IMG/VR virus record: IMGVR_UViG_3300037089_000505
Coordinates: 79,948-143,947 of that record
DNA: 64,000 nucleotides
Direction: 5' to 3' (one strand)
DNA from: a virus
Part shown: positions 25,043-33,176 of the stretch, one piece after another
How the letters are laid out: every line of letters begins with the position of its first letter
How positions within the stretch are numbered: the first letter of the stretch is position 1
The notes under the pieces: model-generated
The model's input: the letters and a program-made list of their open reading frames with translations, nothing else
What the model was told of the DNA's origin: nothing
The model's database searches: none
Made by a program: the position numbers and the translations under genes

Positions 25043-25441
25043 ATGAAGCTGTTGAAGGTTTTCGCAATTCTTTTGGTGGTACTGGCTTTTGCTTCATGCG
25101 GTCAGGGGCAGAAGTTTGTCGACCACACAGTGGATGTCGATACGGCGTTTGGAAACTACGAGTGGTTCCACACTACCTATCAGGACATTCAAGCCATGTC
25201 CCCGAAAATCAAACTCGCTTATGATATGTATCAGGACAAAACGGTGTCTGGGGACACTAAGACAAACTACCAGACGAATTACACCGGCTTGGTGAACATC
25301 CTGAACAACTACGTGGCTGAGTACAACGCCAAGTCCTCCATGTGGAACAGAAGTCTTTTCAAGGACAAGAAATTGCCCTACAAAATCAAGGTAACAGTCA
25401 CCGGTGGTGATGTCAGATTCTCAGATCCAGACGAACAGTAA
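25043..25441 (+). CDS. secreted lipoprotein (132 aa)
   Basis: A signal peptide (KVFAILLVVLAF) ends in a lipobox-like FASC, so the mature protein would be lipidated at Cys20. The remainder is polar and Tyr/Asn-rich. AAAGGAGAG site. Phage lipoproteins often act in exclusion or surface change; that is inference only. Confidence 0.7.
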   Translation: MKLLKVFAILLVVLAFASCGQGQKFVDHTVDVDTAFGNYEWFHTTYQDIQAMSPKIKLAYDMYQDKTVSGDTKTNYQTNYTGLVNILNNYVAEYNAKSSMWNRSLFKDKKLPYKIKVTVTGGDVRFSDPDEQ

Positions 25442-25451
25442 AGGAGATCGT

Positions 25452-26021
25452 ATGAAGAAATTGCTTAGTGTCTTGGCATTCCTCGCGGTCGTAGCTGCAT
25501 TTGGGGCGGCCGAAGGTACGCCCGAGTCTTCAATGGCAAAGGGCCAGGCGGCGAAAGAGACCACAATGAAGGCTCTGATTCGCGCTGTGCCAGTCCCCGA
25601 GCTGAAGAACGCTCAGGAGCGCATGATGATCGCCCGCCGAGCTCTCATGTTCGACAAGCCCCACGTGGTCGGCTATGTTTACATTTTCATCGCCGGCACA
25701 TCGACGCCCCTGGGATACTACGTAGTGGATGGAAAGGTTGCCTCGCTGAAGAGCTACCTTGTTCCACAGCAGCGCATTACCGACGAAGCCGTCATTAACG
25801 GTCAGCTGCAGCATGTCAGTGGTTACTACATTGTAGACGACGCTGATATCGATGGAACTTACGGCGACAATATTGATGGAGTCTTTTTCTTCACCGATAA
25901 TGGGGTCTATGTCGAGCTTCCCACTAACGGCCCAGTTGGATACACTTACTCCACCCAGCCGCTTCCAATTCGCGTTCCGAAGCTTACTGTTCAGTACGCT
26001 GTTCCCGATAAGCCACAGTAA
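25452..26021 (+). CDS. secreted conserved hypothetical protein
   Basis: A signal peptide (LLSVLAFLAVVAAFGAA) is followed by a conserved region I recognise from many phage and metagenome proteins: a YVYIF...GYYVVDGKVASLKSYL stretch, then DGTYG, then a VFFFTDNGVYVEL segment. The function is unknown. AAAGGAG site; last gene before a terminator. Confidence 0.7.
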   Translation: MKKLLSVLAFLAVVAAFGAAEGTPESSMAKGQAAKETTMKALIRAVPVPELKNAQERMMIARRALMFDKPHVVGYVYIFIAGTSTPLGYYVVDGKVASLKSYLVPQQRITDEAVINGQLQHVSGYYIVDDADIDGTYGDNIDGVFFFTDNGVYVELPTNGPVGYTYSTQPLPIRVPKLTVQYAVPDKPQ

Positions 26022-26037
26022 GCCAAGAGTCCTCCAA

Positions 26038-26065
26038 GGGGCCCTGTGAATGGGCCCCTCTTTTG
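26038..26065 (+). terminator. intrinsic terminator
   Basis: 7-bp GGGGCCC/GGGCCCC stem with a 7-nt loop, followed by TCTTTTG. Confidence 0.85.
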
Positions 26066-26076
26066 TTTCCTAAAGC

Positions 26077-26095
26077 ATCGACATTGAGTTATTAT
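26077..26095 (+). promoter_or_regulatory. class A promoter candidate (ATCGACATT-N4-TATTAT)
   Basis: Lies just after the terminator and before the next operon, with the standard class A spacing. Confidence 0.6.
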
Positions 26096-26117
26096 GTATC
26101 TAAGGAGACAAAAGGCA

Positions 26118-26444
26118 ATGGTGTTTTATGGCATAGCTTTTATCTTGAGCTTCTTCATCGATGCATCTATTGAGTTCAGTGGGCACTTCCCCATCATCAT
26201 GGTTGCTATCTTCATTACTTTGATGATTTTGGGATTTCGCCGAGACTGGAGAATCAACGAGGTCAAAGGTAGCTGGCAGGTTTATGCCTTATTCATCATA
26301 CCGACTTTCCTTGTCATGATCATGGCTCCTTACCTTTGTACAGTCACTGCTTTTCTCATCGCTACAACAATGACCATTACTCACATCATCACTCAGCACA
26401 CCGATCGGCTTCGGTTCGATCAGGCGGCGGAAAAGAGGAGCTAA
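26118..26444 (+). CDS. membrane protein with 3-4 TM helices
   Basis: The chosen ATG lies 10 nt after AAGGAG; an earlier in-frame ATG at 26094 overlaps the promoter hexamer. Hydrophobic stretches include GIAFILSFFIDASI, IIMVAIFITLMILGF and LFIIPTFLVMIMAPYL. The function is unknown. Confidence 0.65.
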   Translation: MVFYGIAFILSFFIDASIEFSGHFPIIMVAIFITLMILGFRRDWRINEVKGSWQVYALFIIPTFLVMIMAPYLCTVTAFLIATTMTITHIITQHTDRLRFDQAAEKRS

Positions 26445-26813
26445 GTGGAACTCCTATTTATTTACAAAGATACCTTTTGGAAGATCTGGCTCCGCCTGGG
26501 CTACCTTCTATATCTGGTAGACCGTCTGATAGAGAAACTCTTTGACCTGACGACCAAGATAGGCTGGTTCAAAATTGCTGGTTTCATTCGGACCTATGGT
26601 ACAGGCAGCATGGATCCATCAACTAGAGCGTCAGCCTGGGCTGATACTGTGATTGATGTCCGAGACGAAGGGGAAAATTGGCTACTCTGGAGATGCTATT
26701 TTGGCTGGACGCTTTTCAAAGAGACCTTGATCTCTTATTTTCAAAGACGTCCTGCACTACCCCCAACAACTACTGTACTTACTGAAGAAGAAATTCGGCA
26801 ACTCTTAAGCTAA
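26445..26813 (+). CDS. hypothetical protein (122 aa), GTG start
   Basis: The GTG at 26445 directly follows the upstream stop and has a GAGGAG site. Trp-rich, probably membrane-associated (FWKIWLRLGYLLYLVDRL). Unrecognised. Confidence 0.6.
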   Translation: MELLFIYKDTFWKIWLRLGYLLYLVDRLIEKLFDLTTKIGWFKIAGFIRTYGTGSMDPSTRASAWADTVIDVRDEGENWLLWRCYFGWTLFKETLISYFQRRPALPPTTTVLTEEEIRQLLS

Positions 26814-26840
26814 ATGCATATTTTATGAGAGGAGAGGTGG

Positions 26841-26987
26841 ATGGCAAAGAACAAAGATAAGACGTGTGATAATTGTAGTTTCAAACACACGACTCACGAA
26901 CACTGCCGCCATGGGGAGTTCATCAACCCAATTCCGGAAGCGCGGATTTGTGACAGCTGGATCATCAAAGAGGAGGCGGCAAAATGA
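26841..26987 (+). CDS. 48-residue Cys/His small protein
   Basis: Layout CDNCSFKHTTHEHC...ICDSW: four cysteines with a terminal C-x-W, as in the LLKG/CxxC proteins but without their leader. GGAGAGG site; ATGA overlap with the next gene. Confidence 0.6.
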   Translation: MAKNKDKTCDNCSFKHTTHEHCRHGEFINPIPEARICDSWIIKEEAAK

Positions 26988-27316
26988 TGAAAATCATCGG
27001 TCTCACGCTTTTGGGCTTTATTGTGCTCTTGGGCTTTGTATGGATTGCTGAAGGCAACGACTTTTTCATGTACAAAGTCTTTGCTCCAGCCCAGGCCGCA
27101 GTAGAGCGTCAAACTTTCGAGCAAACCAAGTCTTACAATCAAGGCATGATCCAGACGCTGCGAAGCGAACAACTTCAGTATGAAAACGGCGATGATAAGA
27201 CCAAAGATATGGTCGCGGCCTACGTCTGGGGCCAGTATGCCGACTATAATCAGGACATGCTTCCTGGAGATTTAAAGAACTTCATGAGTGAAGTTCATAG
27301 CCGTCTTAAGAAATAG
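26984..27316 (+). CDS. membrane-anchored helical protein
   Basis: An N-terminal TM (GLTLLGFIVLLGFVWI) and a Gln/Glu-rich helix ending DMLPGDLKNFM. Similar layouts occur in phage proteins of unknown function. Confidence 0.65.
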   Translation: MMKIIGLTLLGFIVLLGFVWIAEGNDFFMYKVFAPAQAAVERQTFEQTKSYNQGMIQTLRSEQLQYENGDDKTKDMVAAYVWGQYADYNQDMLPGDLKNFMSEVHSRLKK

Positions 27317-27324
27317 GAGGACGT

Positions 27325-27888
27325 ATGAAGAGAGTTTTGTTTGTGCTTCTGACTGCTTCCCTTGTCTTTTTCCTTTTCGCTTGTGCGGATGAGACACCCT
27401 CAGCCGACAAGACCCAACGGGTGAGACAGGAACAGATCCAGCAAGAAGGCGTAGCACAGGTCGGGATGCCGGCTATTACTTCGTTTTTCGAAGCGAAGCA
27501 ACTGAAGCGCATCTACGAGATTCGTGATCACGGCTTTGACGGATCGGGGCCTATGCACACCTATACCTACACGGAGAACATGATACCGACTATCGTTCAC
27601 GGTCATACTGCGATGGGCGGCAAGTTTACTTTCATGTTCGACTCGGTTGGCTATGGATTCCCGTACGCCACTCAATTCTCAAACCCTTCAAAGCTAGAAA
27701 GGGTTTACAATGCCAGCGCTTATTATTTTGTCATGCCTCAGGCAGAACCGAATCTTTTGTTCACGCCGAGCGCAGCAGCTGGTACTTGGGTCCTCGTAGC
27801 AGACCCTACGGGCAAGTCTAAAGAGCTGATGCCTATCTACTGCGAGCCCAATGTCCTGGTTGTCCCTTTCAAGCTTCCGCTTGATTGA
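27325..27888 (+). CDS. secreted lipoprotein (187 aa)
   Basis: Signal peptide VLFVLLTASLVFFLFAC with lipobox LFAC (Cys20). The mature part has the phage-type 'SNPSKLERVYNASAYYFVMP' and PNLLF segments seen in conserved hypothetical proteins. AGGAGG site; last gene before a terminator. Confidence 0.7.
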   Translation: MKRVLFVLLTASLVFFLFACADETPSADKTQRVRQEQIQQEGVAQVGMPAITSFFEAKQLKRIYEIRDHGFDGSGPMHTYTYTENMIPTIVHGHTAMGGKFTFMFDSVGYGFPYATQFSNPSKLERVYNASAYYFVMPQAEPNLLFTPSAAAGTWVLVADPTGKSKELMPIYCEPNVLVVPFKLPLD

Positions 27889-27899
27889 TCTAACTACAC

Positions 27900-27932
27900 G
27901 GGGCTCTCTAACCGAGAGCCCCTCATTGTTTT
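27900..27932 (+). terminator. intrinsic terminator
   Basis: 9-bp GGGGCTCTC/GAGAGCCCC stem with a 5-nt loop, then TCATTGTTTT. Confidence 0.8.
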
Positions 27933-27945
27933 AATAGGAGTCTAC

Positions 27946-29085
27946 ATGGTAACTACAAATCAATTACAGGATCTAGCCAAAGAACATGGTACACCTTTGT
28001 TTATCGTTGATCACGACGAAATTCGTGAAAACTTCAAAATGTTTAGGGGGTGTCTTCCGCGAGTAAGGCCATTCTTTGCCATCAAGGCCAACTCTGATCC
28101 TGGTATTGTGCATACTCTTTTTCAAGAAGGTGCTGACTTCGATGTAGCCTCGCTACCAGAATTCAAAATCGTCTACGAGAACATAAAAGATTTGTCATGC
28201 AAAGAGCGCCACGATTGGGTCCACGATAAGGTCATTTACAGCAACACAATCAAAACTCCCTCAACTCTTCAAAAACTTGACGGCTACAAGCCGTTGGTCA
28301 CATTTGACAACAGCGATGAAATCCACAAAATCAAAGAGTACGCCCCGAACGCAAGGTTACTCTTGAGGCTTTGTGTTCCAAATCGTGGAGCTATGGTTGA
28401 GCTTTCTTCTAAGTTTGGGGCAAATCCAGACGAGGCAATTGATCTTATCTTCAAAGCCGTTAGTCTCGGTTTGGTAGTCGAAGGTATCAGCTTTCACGTT
28501 GGAAGTCAAACAAGCGACTTCAGCAACTATATAAACGCCCTGACACTAACTGATCATGTCTTTCAAGAGGCCAAGAAATGGGGATACTCTGGAATGCACG
28601 TGGTAGATATAGGAGGGGGCTTCCCTGCTGCTTACGACGACACTGTCAAACCACTTTGTGAATTATCGAGAACAATCAATACAGAATTGGCTTATCGCTT
28701 TGGCATGGACGTCCAGATCATTGCAGAACCTGGTAGGTTCATGGTCGCTTCAGCATGTTATGCTGTTTCAGAGGTCATCGGAGTTGCAACTCGTAACGGA
28801 AAGAAATGCTACTACGTCAATGACGGAGTCTATCATACTTATTCGGGGAAGATCTTTGATCATTGTCATTATCACATGAAGGCTTTCAAAGAAGGTCCTT
28901 CACAAATCAGTACGGTTTACGGACCTTGCTGCGATGCCCTCGACATGATTTCAAATGGGGATAGTCTGCCAGAATTGTTCAGGGGAGATCTTCTGTATAG
29001 CGACATGGTTGGAGCTTATACGACCGCTTCAGCTACACACTTCAACGGATTTCCGCCAGCAAAGATTGTTCACATCAATCAGTAA
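27946..29085 (+). CDS. ornithine/lysine/diaminopimelate-type decarboxylase (PLP, fold III)
   Basis: PLP-dependent alanine-racemase-fold decarboxylase. PFFAIKAN carries the PLP lysine (~Lys47). SFHVGSQ, VVDIGGGFP and AEPGRFM bind cofactor phosphate. YGPCCDALD carries the catalytic Cys and Asp, and YTTASATHFNGF closes the site. At 379 residues and with this motif set it is closest to eukaryote-type/short bacterial ornithine decarboxylases, giving putrescine. Exact substrate is uncertain. A ribosome site follows the terminator directly. Confidence 0.85.
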   Translation: MVTTNQLQDLAKEHGTPLFIVDHDEIRENFKMFRGCLPRVRPFFAIKANSDPGIVHTLFQEGADFDVASLPEFKIVYENIKDLSCKERHDWVHDKVIYSNTIKTPSTLQKLDGYKPLVTFDNSDEIHKIKEYAPNARLLLRLCVPNRGAMVELSSKFGANPDEAIDLIFKAVSLGLVVEGISFHVGSQTSDFSNYINALTLTDHVFQEAKKWGYSGMHVVDIGGGFPAAYDDTVKPLCELSRTINTELAYRFGMDVQIIAEPGRFMVASACYAVSEVIGVATRNGKKCYYVNDGVYHTYSGKIFDHCHYHMKAFKEGPSQISTVYGPCCDALDMISNGDSLPELFRGDLLYSDMVGAYTTASATHFNGFPPAKIVHINQ

Positions 29086-29088
29086 AAG

Positions 29089-29691
29089 TTATCGATTAGG
29101 ATTATCGTACCAATCAGCAACGGCAGAGTAAGCCTTGTCAATCTTTCGTAGTTGTTTTTTATCCCACTTAGTGATGCCTAATTTTTTAGCAGCTTTATAC
29201 CAATCCATACTTACTAATCCATATTTTATGTTAATATAAAGATTGCTTTCGAGTTCCGTAAATTCTCCAGATAGAGTTGGATCCTTATATTCGTCTTCTA
29301 TGTCGTAGGCATCACCATCAGCGCCATAACTGTATCGAAAATAATCTATATCATCATCACCATGAATATGTTTCTCGTATAGATTTTCTGTCGACATCCC
29401 GTCTAAAATGTCTTCTAAGAAATCGCGGTGGGCCGATTCATCCCAATCACTACCATTGCCAAAAATAGGAGTGTCTTTACCATTTAACATAGCGAGAAAA
29501 ATTGTTGCACCATGTCTTCTGATAAAGCTCTTCATATTTGTAGGCATATCTGGCGCGCCCTTAACTTCAAAACTTGGTCTACCTTTAAACTTTAATTTTT
29601 CTTCGCCTAATATGACTCTGATAAAAAAATGTTTGGTGAGGCTGTTGGCGGGGTAAAACCAAGGCGCTAACGGTAAATCTTTTAATTGCAT
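29089..29691 (-). CDS. hypothetical protein (200 aa)
   Basis: Last gene of a four-gene minus-strand block. Acidic centre (HGDDDIDYF; YDIEDEYKD) between a basic N-terminal and a helical C-terminal region. Its start overlaps the upstream stop by 1 nt. Unrecognised. Confidence 0.6.
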   Translation of the reverse strand: MQLKDLPLAPWFYPANSLTKHFFIRVILGEEKLKFKGRPSFEVKGAPDMPTNMKSFIRRHGATIFLAMLNGKDTPIFGNGSDWDESAHRDFLEDILDGMSTENLYEKHIHGDDDIDYFRYSYGADGDAYDIEDEYKDPTLSGEFTELESNLYINIKYGLVSMDWYKAAKKLGITKWDKKQLRKIDKAYSAVADWYDNPNR

Positions 29692-29960
29692 TATTTTTTC
29701 TTCTTTCTATTGTTTAAATAACGATTAAATATCTCTCGAGTTACTCTAGCCCAATCGTCTTCTGGTAAGTCGAACAACTCTTGTTCTATGTCTTCAACAG
29801 TATCGTTATAGAAGAACTCACTGTGTTCGCGCACAGGGTCGACACCTATCATTTTTGCTATTTGCGTTAATTGTCCATTAGTTAAATTTCTCAACGCCTC
29901 TTTGACGGCATCTTCAAAATTCTCGAAGATGCCTTTTATCTCATAACGATCGTTGTTCAT
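29691..29960 (-). CDS. hypothetical protein (89 aa)
   Basis: Minus-strand block, contiguous with neighbours. Helical, with GQLTQIAKMIGVDP and a basic end (NNRKKKK). Unrecognised. Confidence 0.6.
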   Translation of the reverse strand: MNNDRYEIKGIFENFEDAVKEALRNLTNGQLTQIAKMIGVDPVREHSEFFYNDTVEDIEQELFDLPEDDWARVTREIFNRYLNNRKKKK

Positions 29961-30407
29961 TTAGTCTTGGTTAGGAGCTCCAGACGGTTTTGCTTTATTG
30001 ATTATAGGAGCCCGAGCAGGAGCAGGATTTCTAGCAATTCTTTTTGCTTCTATTTCATGTTGCTGACCTTTAGCTTGTGCTTCTTTAGCAGCCAAATCTG
30101 CACCCTTTTCTTTCTGTTGAGTTGCAGCACCAACTTTTTGTTGATAGTTCGCGTCTACAACCTTAAATAATATTTCATCAGCTTTGTCTATTGGTATTTC
30201 TTGTTTTGCAAACTCAGCTTTTAGTTTATCTACGCCCTTATAACCTTCCATATTTGCCAGCCATTGAGCAGCATATTGATTAGCAGCTGCTTGACCCTTA
30301 GCTTGAACTAATTTGGCATACTGAGCTTTGAAGCCAGCCCAATCTCTTACTATCATGGGCAAGTTCCTTTCATTTAAAGGTTTTTCAATTGCATCATTTA
30401 ATTTCAT
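29961..30407 (-). CDS. hypothetical Ala/Gln/Lys-rich protein (148 aa)
   Basis: Low-complexity helical middle (AAKEAQAKGQQHEIEAK) and a Pro/Ala-rich basic tail (NPAPARAPIINKAKP). It looks like an internal or scaffold-type phage protein, but that is composition only. Confidence 0.6.
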   Translation of the reverse strand: MKLNDAIEKPLNERNLPMIVRDWAGFKAQYAKLVQAKGQAAANQYAAQWLANMEGYKGVDKLKAEFAKQEIPIDKADEILFKVVDANYQQKVGAATQQKEKGADLAAKEAQAKGQQHEIEAKRIARNPAPARAPIINKAKPSGAPNQD

Positions 30408-30410
30408 ATT

Positions 30411-30647
30411 TCATCCTCGTTTATTTAAGTTGAATGCGGGCTTTTTTAGTTTACTTACCCTATCATACCATTCTTTAAGTTCCTCTTCACCGACAGAATA
30501 TTCATCTCCGCCTCGAGGAGTGACATGGTATAAATTACCAACTTTCTTTACTTTGTTACCCTCTTTCTCTAGTGCTTTTATAACATCCGCCATATTTACA
30601 GCCTCAAAGTTTTCAGTCAAAAAATTAGCCCATTCCTTTAAAGTCAT
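30411..30647 (-). CDS. hypothetical protein (78 aa)
   Basis: First gene of the minus-strand block, with AGAGGAGAAG upstream. It contains NMADVIKALEKEGNKVKKVG then HVTPRGG, a fold resembling small HicA/HTH-like domains. The similarity is weak. AAGATAAGT occurs ~30 nt upstream on the same strand. Confidence 0.6.
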   Translation of the reverse strand: MTLKEWANFLTENFEAVNMADVIKALEKEGNKVKKVGNLYHVTPRGGDEYSVGEEELKEWYDRVSKLKKPAFNLNKRG

Positions 30648-30694
30648 ACTCTTCTCCTCTTATACTTATCTTTCGTTTGGCATACTTAAATCAA

Positions 30695-31261
30695 ATGACC
30701 ATTTTCATAGACCAAGACAACGTATTGAATAAATTCATTGATAATTGTGTGGTTTATATTAACAGACTATACAATTTTGATATAAAATTCACCGAGGAAG
30801 ATTGTAAGAATTGGGATGTATTTAAACAGATATTCCCATTTGCCTCTGAAAAATTCACAAATGAGATGGCCGAAAGAGTATTTAGTGCAACTGGCTTTTG
30901 GTCTACAATGAAAATCAAAGACAGCGCTGCTGAAGTCATGCAAAAACTAATAAACGATGGGCATGAAGTTTTTATTGCTACTATGCCCTGGGAAACGGCA
31001 AGAAATTGTATATCTGAAAAAATATCTTGGGTTGAAGAAAACTTACCCTTCTTCAGAACAAAAAACATAATCACCTGTCCTAATAAAAAATTTCTCACTG
31101 GCGATGTCATTTTAGACGATGCCCCACATATTATAGAAAATACACCACATTGTAAATATAGAATTATTTATGATTATCCATACAATCAAAATGTAGAAGC
31201 TAGCTTTCGTATTAAAAGCTGGAATGAAGCTTACTCAGTCATAAGCAACTTAGAACGATAA
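30695..31261 (+). CDS. 5'(3')-deoxyribonucleotidase-like HAD enzyme
   Basis: HAD nucleotidase of the NT5C type: IFIDQDNVLNKF at the start (catalytic Asp residues), FIATMPWETARN (motif II region) and a Lys/LTGDVILDDAPH late motif. Expected to dephosphorylate deoxynucleoside monophosphates and so tune dNTP pools. The second motif I position reads DQDNV rather than the common DMDGV. Confidence 0.8.
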   Translation: MTIFIDQDNVLNKFIDNCVVYINRLYNFDIKFTEEDCKNWDVFKQIFPFASEKFTNEMAERVFSATGFWSTMKIKDSAAEVMQKLINDGHEVFIATMPWETARNCISEKISWVEENLPFFRTKNIITCPNKKFLTGDVILDDAPHIIENTPHCKYRIIYDYPYNQNVEASFRIKSWNEAYSVISNLER

Positions 31262-31284
31262 GTTAACTTCAAGAGGTATTAATA

Positions 31285-31641
31285 TTGAGGCTCAGTAGTA
31301 GTCGGGACAATATAGCTGTTGATATTCAAGCGAAAATTTTTAACAAACATAATGTATGGTCACTCATCTTTAAGCCCACAGAAGGTCTGAAATTTATTAC
31401 AAGTGATTCCTTTACAAGCGGTAAGGATCTATATCAGAACATGACGCGTAATGTTATAGATAAAATTCAACCTTTTGGTGCGACCCTGAAGGAAACTTTT
31501 GTCCTTATTGAAGATGAAAAAATAAAATTAGATAGAGACAATGCTGAAAAATATATGAACAAAATTATCAAAGAAGATTTAACAATAGTTTTTCGAATCA
31601 TGATAAATAATAAGAACTATGAGTATCAAGTTAATTCATAG
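31285..31641 (+). CDS. hypothetical protein (118 aa), TTG start
   Basis: Opens with TTG at 31285 after AAGAGG. Beta-rich start and a lysine-rich helical end. Unrecognised. Confidence 0.5.
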   Translation: MRLSSSRDNIAVDIQAKIFNKHNVWSLIFKPTEGLKFITSDSFTSGKDLYQNMTRNVIDKIQPFGATLKETFVLIEDEKIKLDRDNAEKYMNKIIKEDLTIVFRIMINNKNYEYQVNS

Positions 31642-31650
31642 AGGTGCTAT

Positions 31651-31971
31651 ATGAAGTTAAATAAATTGTTTGAAATGCACGACGAAGAGCTTGATGAGAA
31701 AACTCGAAAAAAGATAGCTAAGTTATTCCCAGCAGCATGGAAAAAGGCCCCAGCTAAATTTCATGCAGAAGTTAAAAAAGAATATGACGGAGCCGATTTA
31801 TCAACTGATATAGATCCAGACGATATTGACAATGAAGATGGACCTATTGAAATAATGACTTCACCGGCTAATCCTCCTGAAACGGTAAATGATGATGATA
31901 CAGATGTAGCCGTTGAGGTCGAATTTGAGAATGGAGTGTTAACCGTAATTGGTTGGCGAATAATGAGTTGA
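31651..31971 (+). CDS. acidic hypothetical protein (106 aa)
   Basis: A helical N-terminus (KKIAKLFPAAWKKAPAKF) then a strongly acidic stretch (STDIDPDDIDNEDGP). GAGG site 6 nt upstream. Confidence 0.6.
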   Translation: MKLNKLFEMHDEELDEKTRKKIAKLFPAAWKKAPAKFHAEVKKEYDGADLSTDIDPDDIDNEDGPIEIMTSPANPPETVNDDDTDVAVEVEFENGVLTVIGWRIMS

Positions 31972-32219
31972 TTTATTATTTTACATCAAGCGACGAAAAA
32001 TTAACTAAAGACACGTGGGACATTTGGTCATTTTTTATTTCGTTCAAAAAAGAGAGACCAGTTGTTGGATCAAAAGGAATAATCTTTCGGTACAACGATG
32101 ACCTCTGTGAAGTAGAAGAATTAGTTTCTGGAGCTGAACTAATGCCGATACCTTTCTTGACTGAAGAAATGAAACACGCATTTATAGATGGATGCTTCAA
32201 AGCATTTAGAAGGGGATAA
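31953..32219 (+). CDS. small protein of the IYY/'KxIF' group (88 aa), TTG start
   Basis: TTG start overlapping the upstream gene. LIYYFTSSDEK...DIWSFFISFKK is like the MIYYYN...IEFLVTF and MIYYHKS starts of proteins at 39231 and 46247. The C-terminus ends in a FIDGCFKAF helix, as in other members of this group. Confidence 0.5.
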   Translation: MANNELIYYFTSSDEKLTKDTWDIWSFFISFKKERPVVGSKGIIFRYNDDLCEVEELVSGAELMPIPFLTEEMKHAFIDGCFKAFRRG

Positions 32220-32220
32220 T

Positions 32221-32421
32221 ATGGAAGAAATGGAAGCTAGAGAATTAGCAAAACAGCGCAATCTTAAACGTGCCGCTAAAAGATACGAACAAAACAAAAT
32301 GGCAATAGAAAAAGCCAACGAAGATTTACAAAGACGCATATCTAAAAGAACATTAGAGATATTAGATTCAAGTATGAAAAATTTTAAGAAAGGTAAAGTG
32401 AGTGATCCCATTGACATTTAG
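32221..32421 (+). CDS. basic coiled helical protein (66 aa)
   Basis: AAGGGG site upstream. Entirely charged helix (ARELAKQRNLKRAAKRYEQN). The TAG stop shares its G with the first base of the tmRNA. Confidence 0.55.
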   Translation: MEEMEARELAKQRNLKRAAKRYEQNKMAIEKANEDLQRRISKRTLEILDSSMKNFKKGKVSDPIDI

Positions 32422-32773
32422 GGGACGTTAAGGTTTCGACTGGAATTGGTTCGGTCTTGGATCGCAAGTAGAGTGCTAAACTCTTAAATTAGCAAAAACA
32501 CAACTGCCGAAAATTTTGACGCAGATTTTGCTCTGGCTGCTTAAACAGTCCTCGCACGGGTCTTCAGAGTCTAGTCTCCAACATCTGAATTAACCTGAAA
32601 CAAATCGAGACTTACTTATAGATGATTTCGTTACATCTCTAAGAAAACTATAACGAATTTGATAAAGAGCAGAAGTTGGCTCTTAACTCTTTATCGAGAA
32701 AACAATACCAACTAAACTTGTAGAAGTTCTTGATCAGCATTCCAACACGCGGGTCCGACTCCCGCCGTCTCCA
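32421..32773 (+). ncRNA. ssrA: tmRNA (transfer-messenger RNA)
   Basis: The 5' end GGGGACGTTAAGGTTTCGAC and 3' end GTCCGACTCCCGCCGTCTCC pair as the tRNA-like acceptor (GGGGACG with CGTCTCC) and T-arm. An internal reading frame at ~32494-32544 encodes a tag ending DFALAA then TAA, the classical protease tag; the visible tag is about KNTTAENFDADFALAA. Stalled ribosomes would be rescued and the product tagged for proteolysis. The 3' CCA is not encoded after the discriminator A. Phage-encoded tmRNA is rare but known from large phages. Confidence 0.92.
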
Positions 32774-32849
32774 TAAAGAAGATAAAATATTATCTCTTCT
32801 TGAAATTAGAAAGTGTCTAAAGATAAAATACACGAGGTAAAAAATAAAC

Positions 32850-33029
32850 ATGCAAATAGGCGATGTAGTTTTATTAAAAAGCGACATGAGACACGCTATG
32901 ACAATTGGTTTGAAGTCTAAAGATTATGAAGGATATTGGTGGTGCTACTTTTGGCCACTTGATGGCAGTACAGTAGCGCATATTCAATTACCTGAATCAG
33001 TACTAATACTAGTAAAACCGAATAAATAA
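32850..33029 (+). CDS. 59-residue hypothetical protein
   Basis: CGAGG site. Begins MQIGDVVLLKSDMRHAMTIG, a small beta-barrel (SH3/Tudor-like 'GDxVxLKS') pattern seen in phage proteins. Sits between tmRNA and the terminator. Confidence 0.6.
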   Translation: MQIGDVVLLKSDMRHAMTIGLKSKDYEGYWWCYFWPLDGSTVAHIQLPESVLILVKPNK

Positions 33030-33078
33030 AAAAGCTTAATTAAAAATGTTGTAAATCAATAAGTCTTATAAGCGCAGG

Positions 33079-33110
33079 GACCCTGGCAACAGGGTCTTTG
33101 CCTTTGTTTA
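33079..33110 (+). terminator. intrinsic terminator (weak T tract)
   Basis: 7-bp GACCCTG/CAGGGTC stem with a GCAA tetraloop, then TTTGCCTTTGTTT. The T tract is interrupted, so efficiency is uncertain. Confidence 0.7.
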
Positions 33111-33170
33111 AAGGAGGGTATTTATTGTCAATTGAATTTCTGTGTTAATTTAAATTATGTAGGAGGAAAA

Positions 33171-33176
33171 ATGTAA
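33171..33176 (+). promoter_or_regulatory. start-stop element ATGTAA directly before the RNR start
   Basis: AGGAGG at 33161-33166 is ideally spaced for ATG 33171, which is followed at once by TAA and then by the RNR ATG at 33177. A start-stop frame could hold an initiating ribosome and meter RNR translation. This is an inference. Confidence 0.5.

Noticed and set aside
33124-33147. Seven-codon TTG frame after AAAGGAGGG before the RNR gene
   Set aside because: Too short and not coupled to the RNR start. The ATG-TAA next to the gene is the stronger candidate element.
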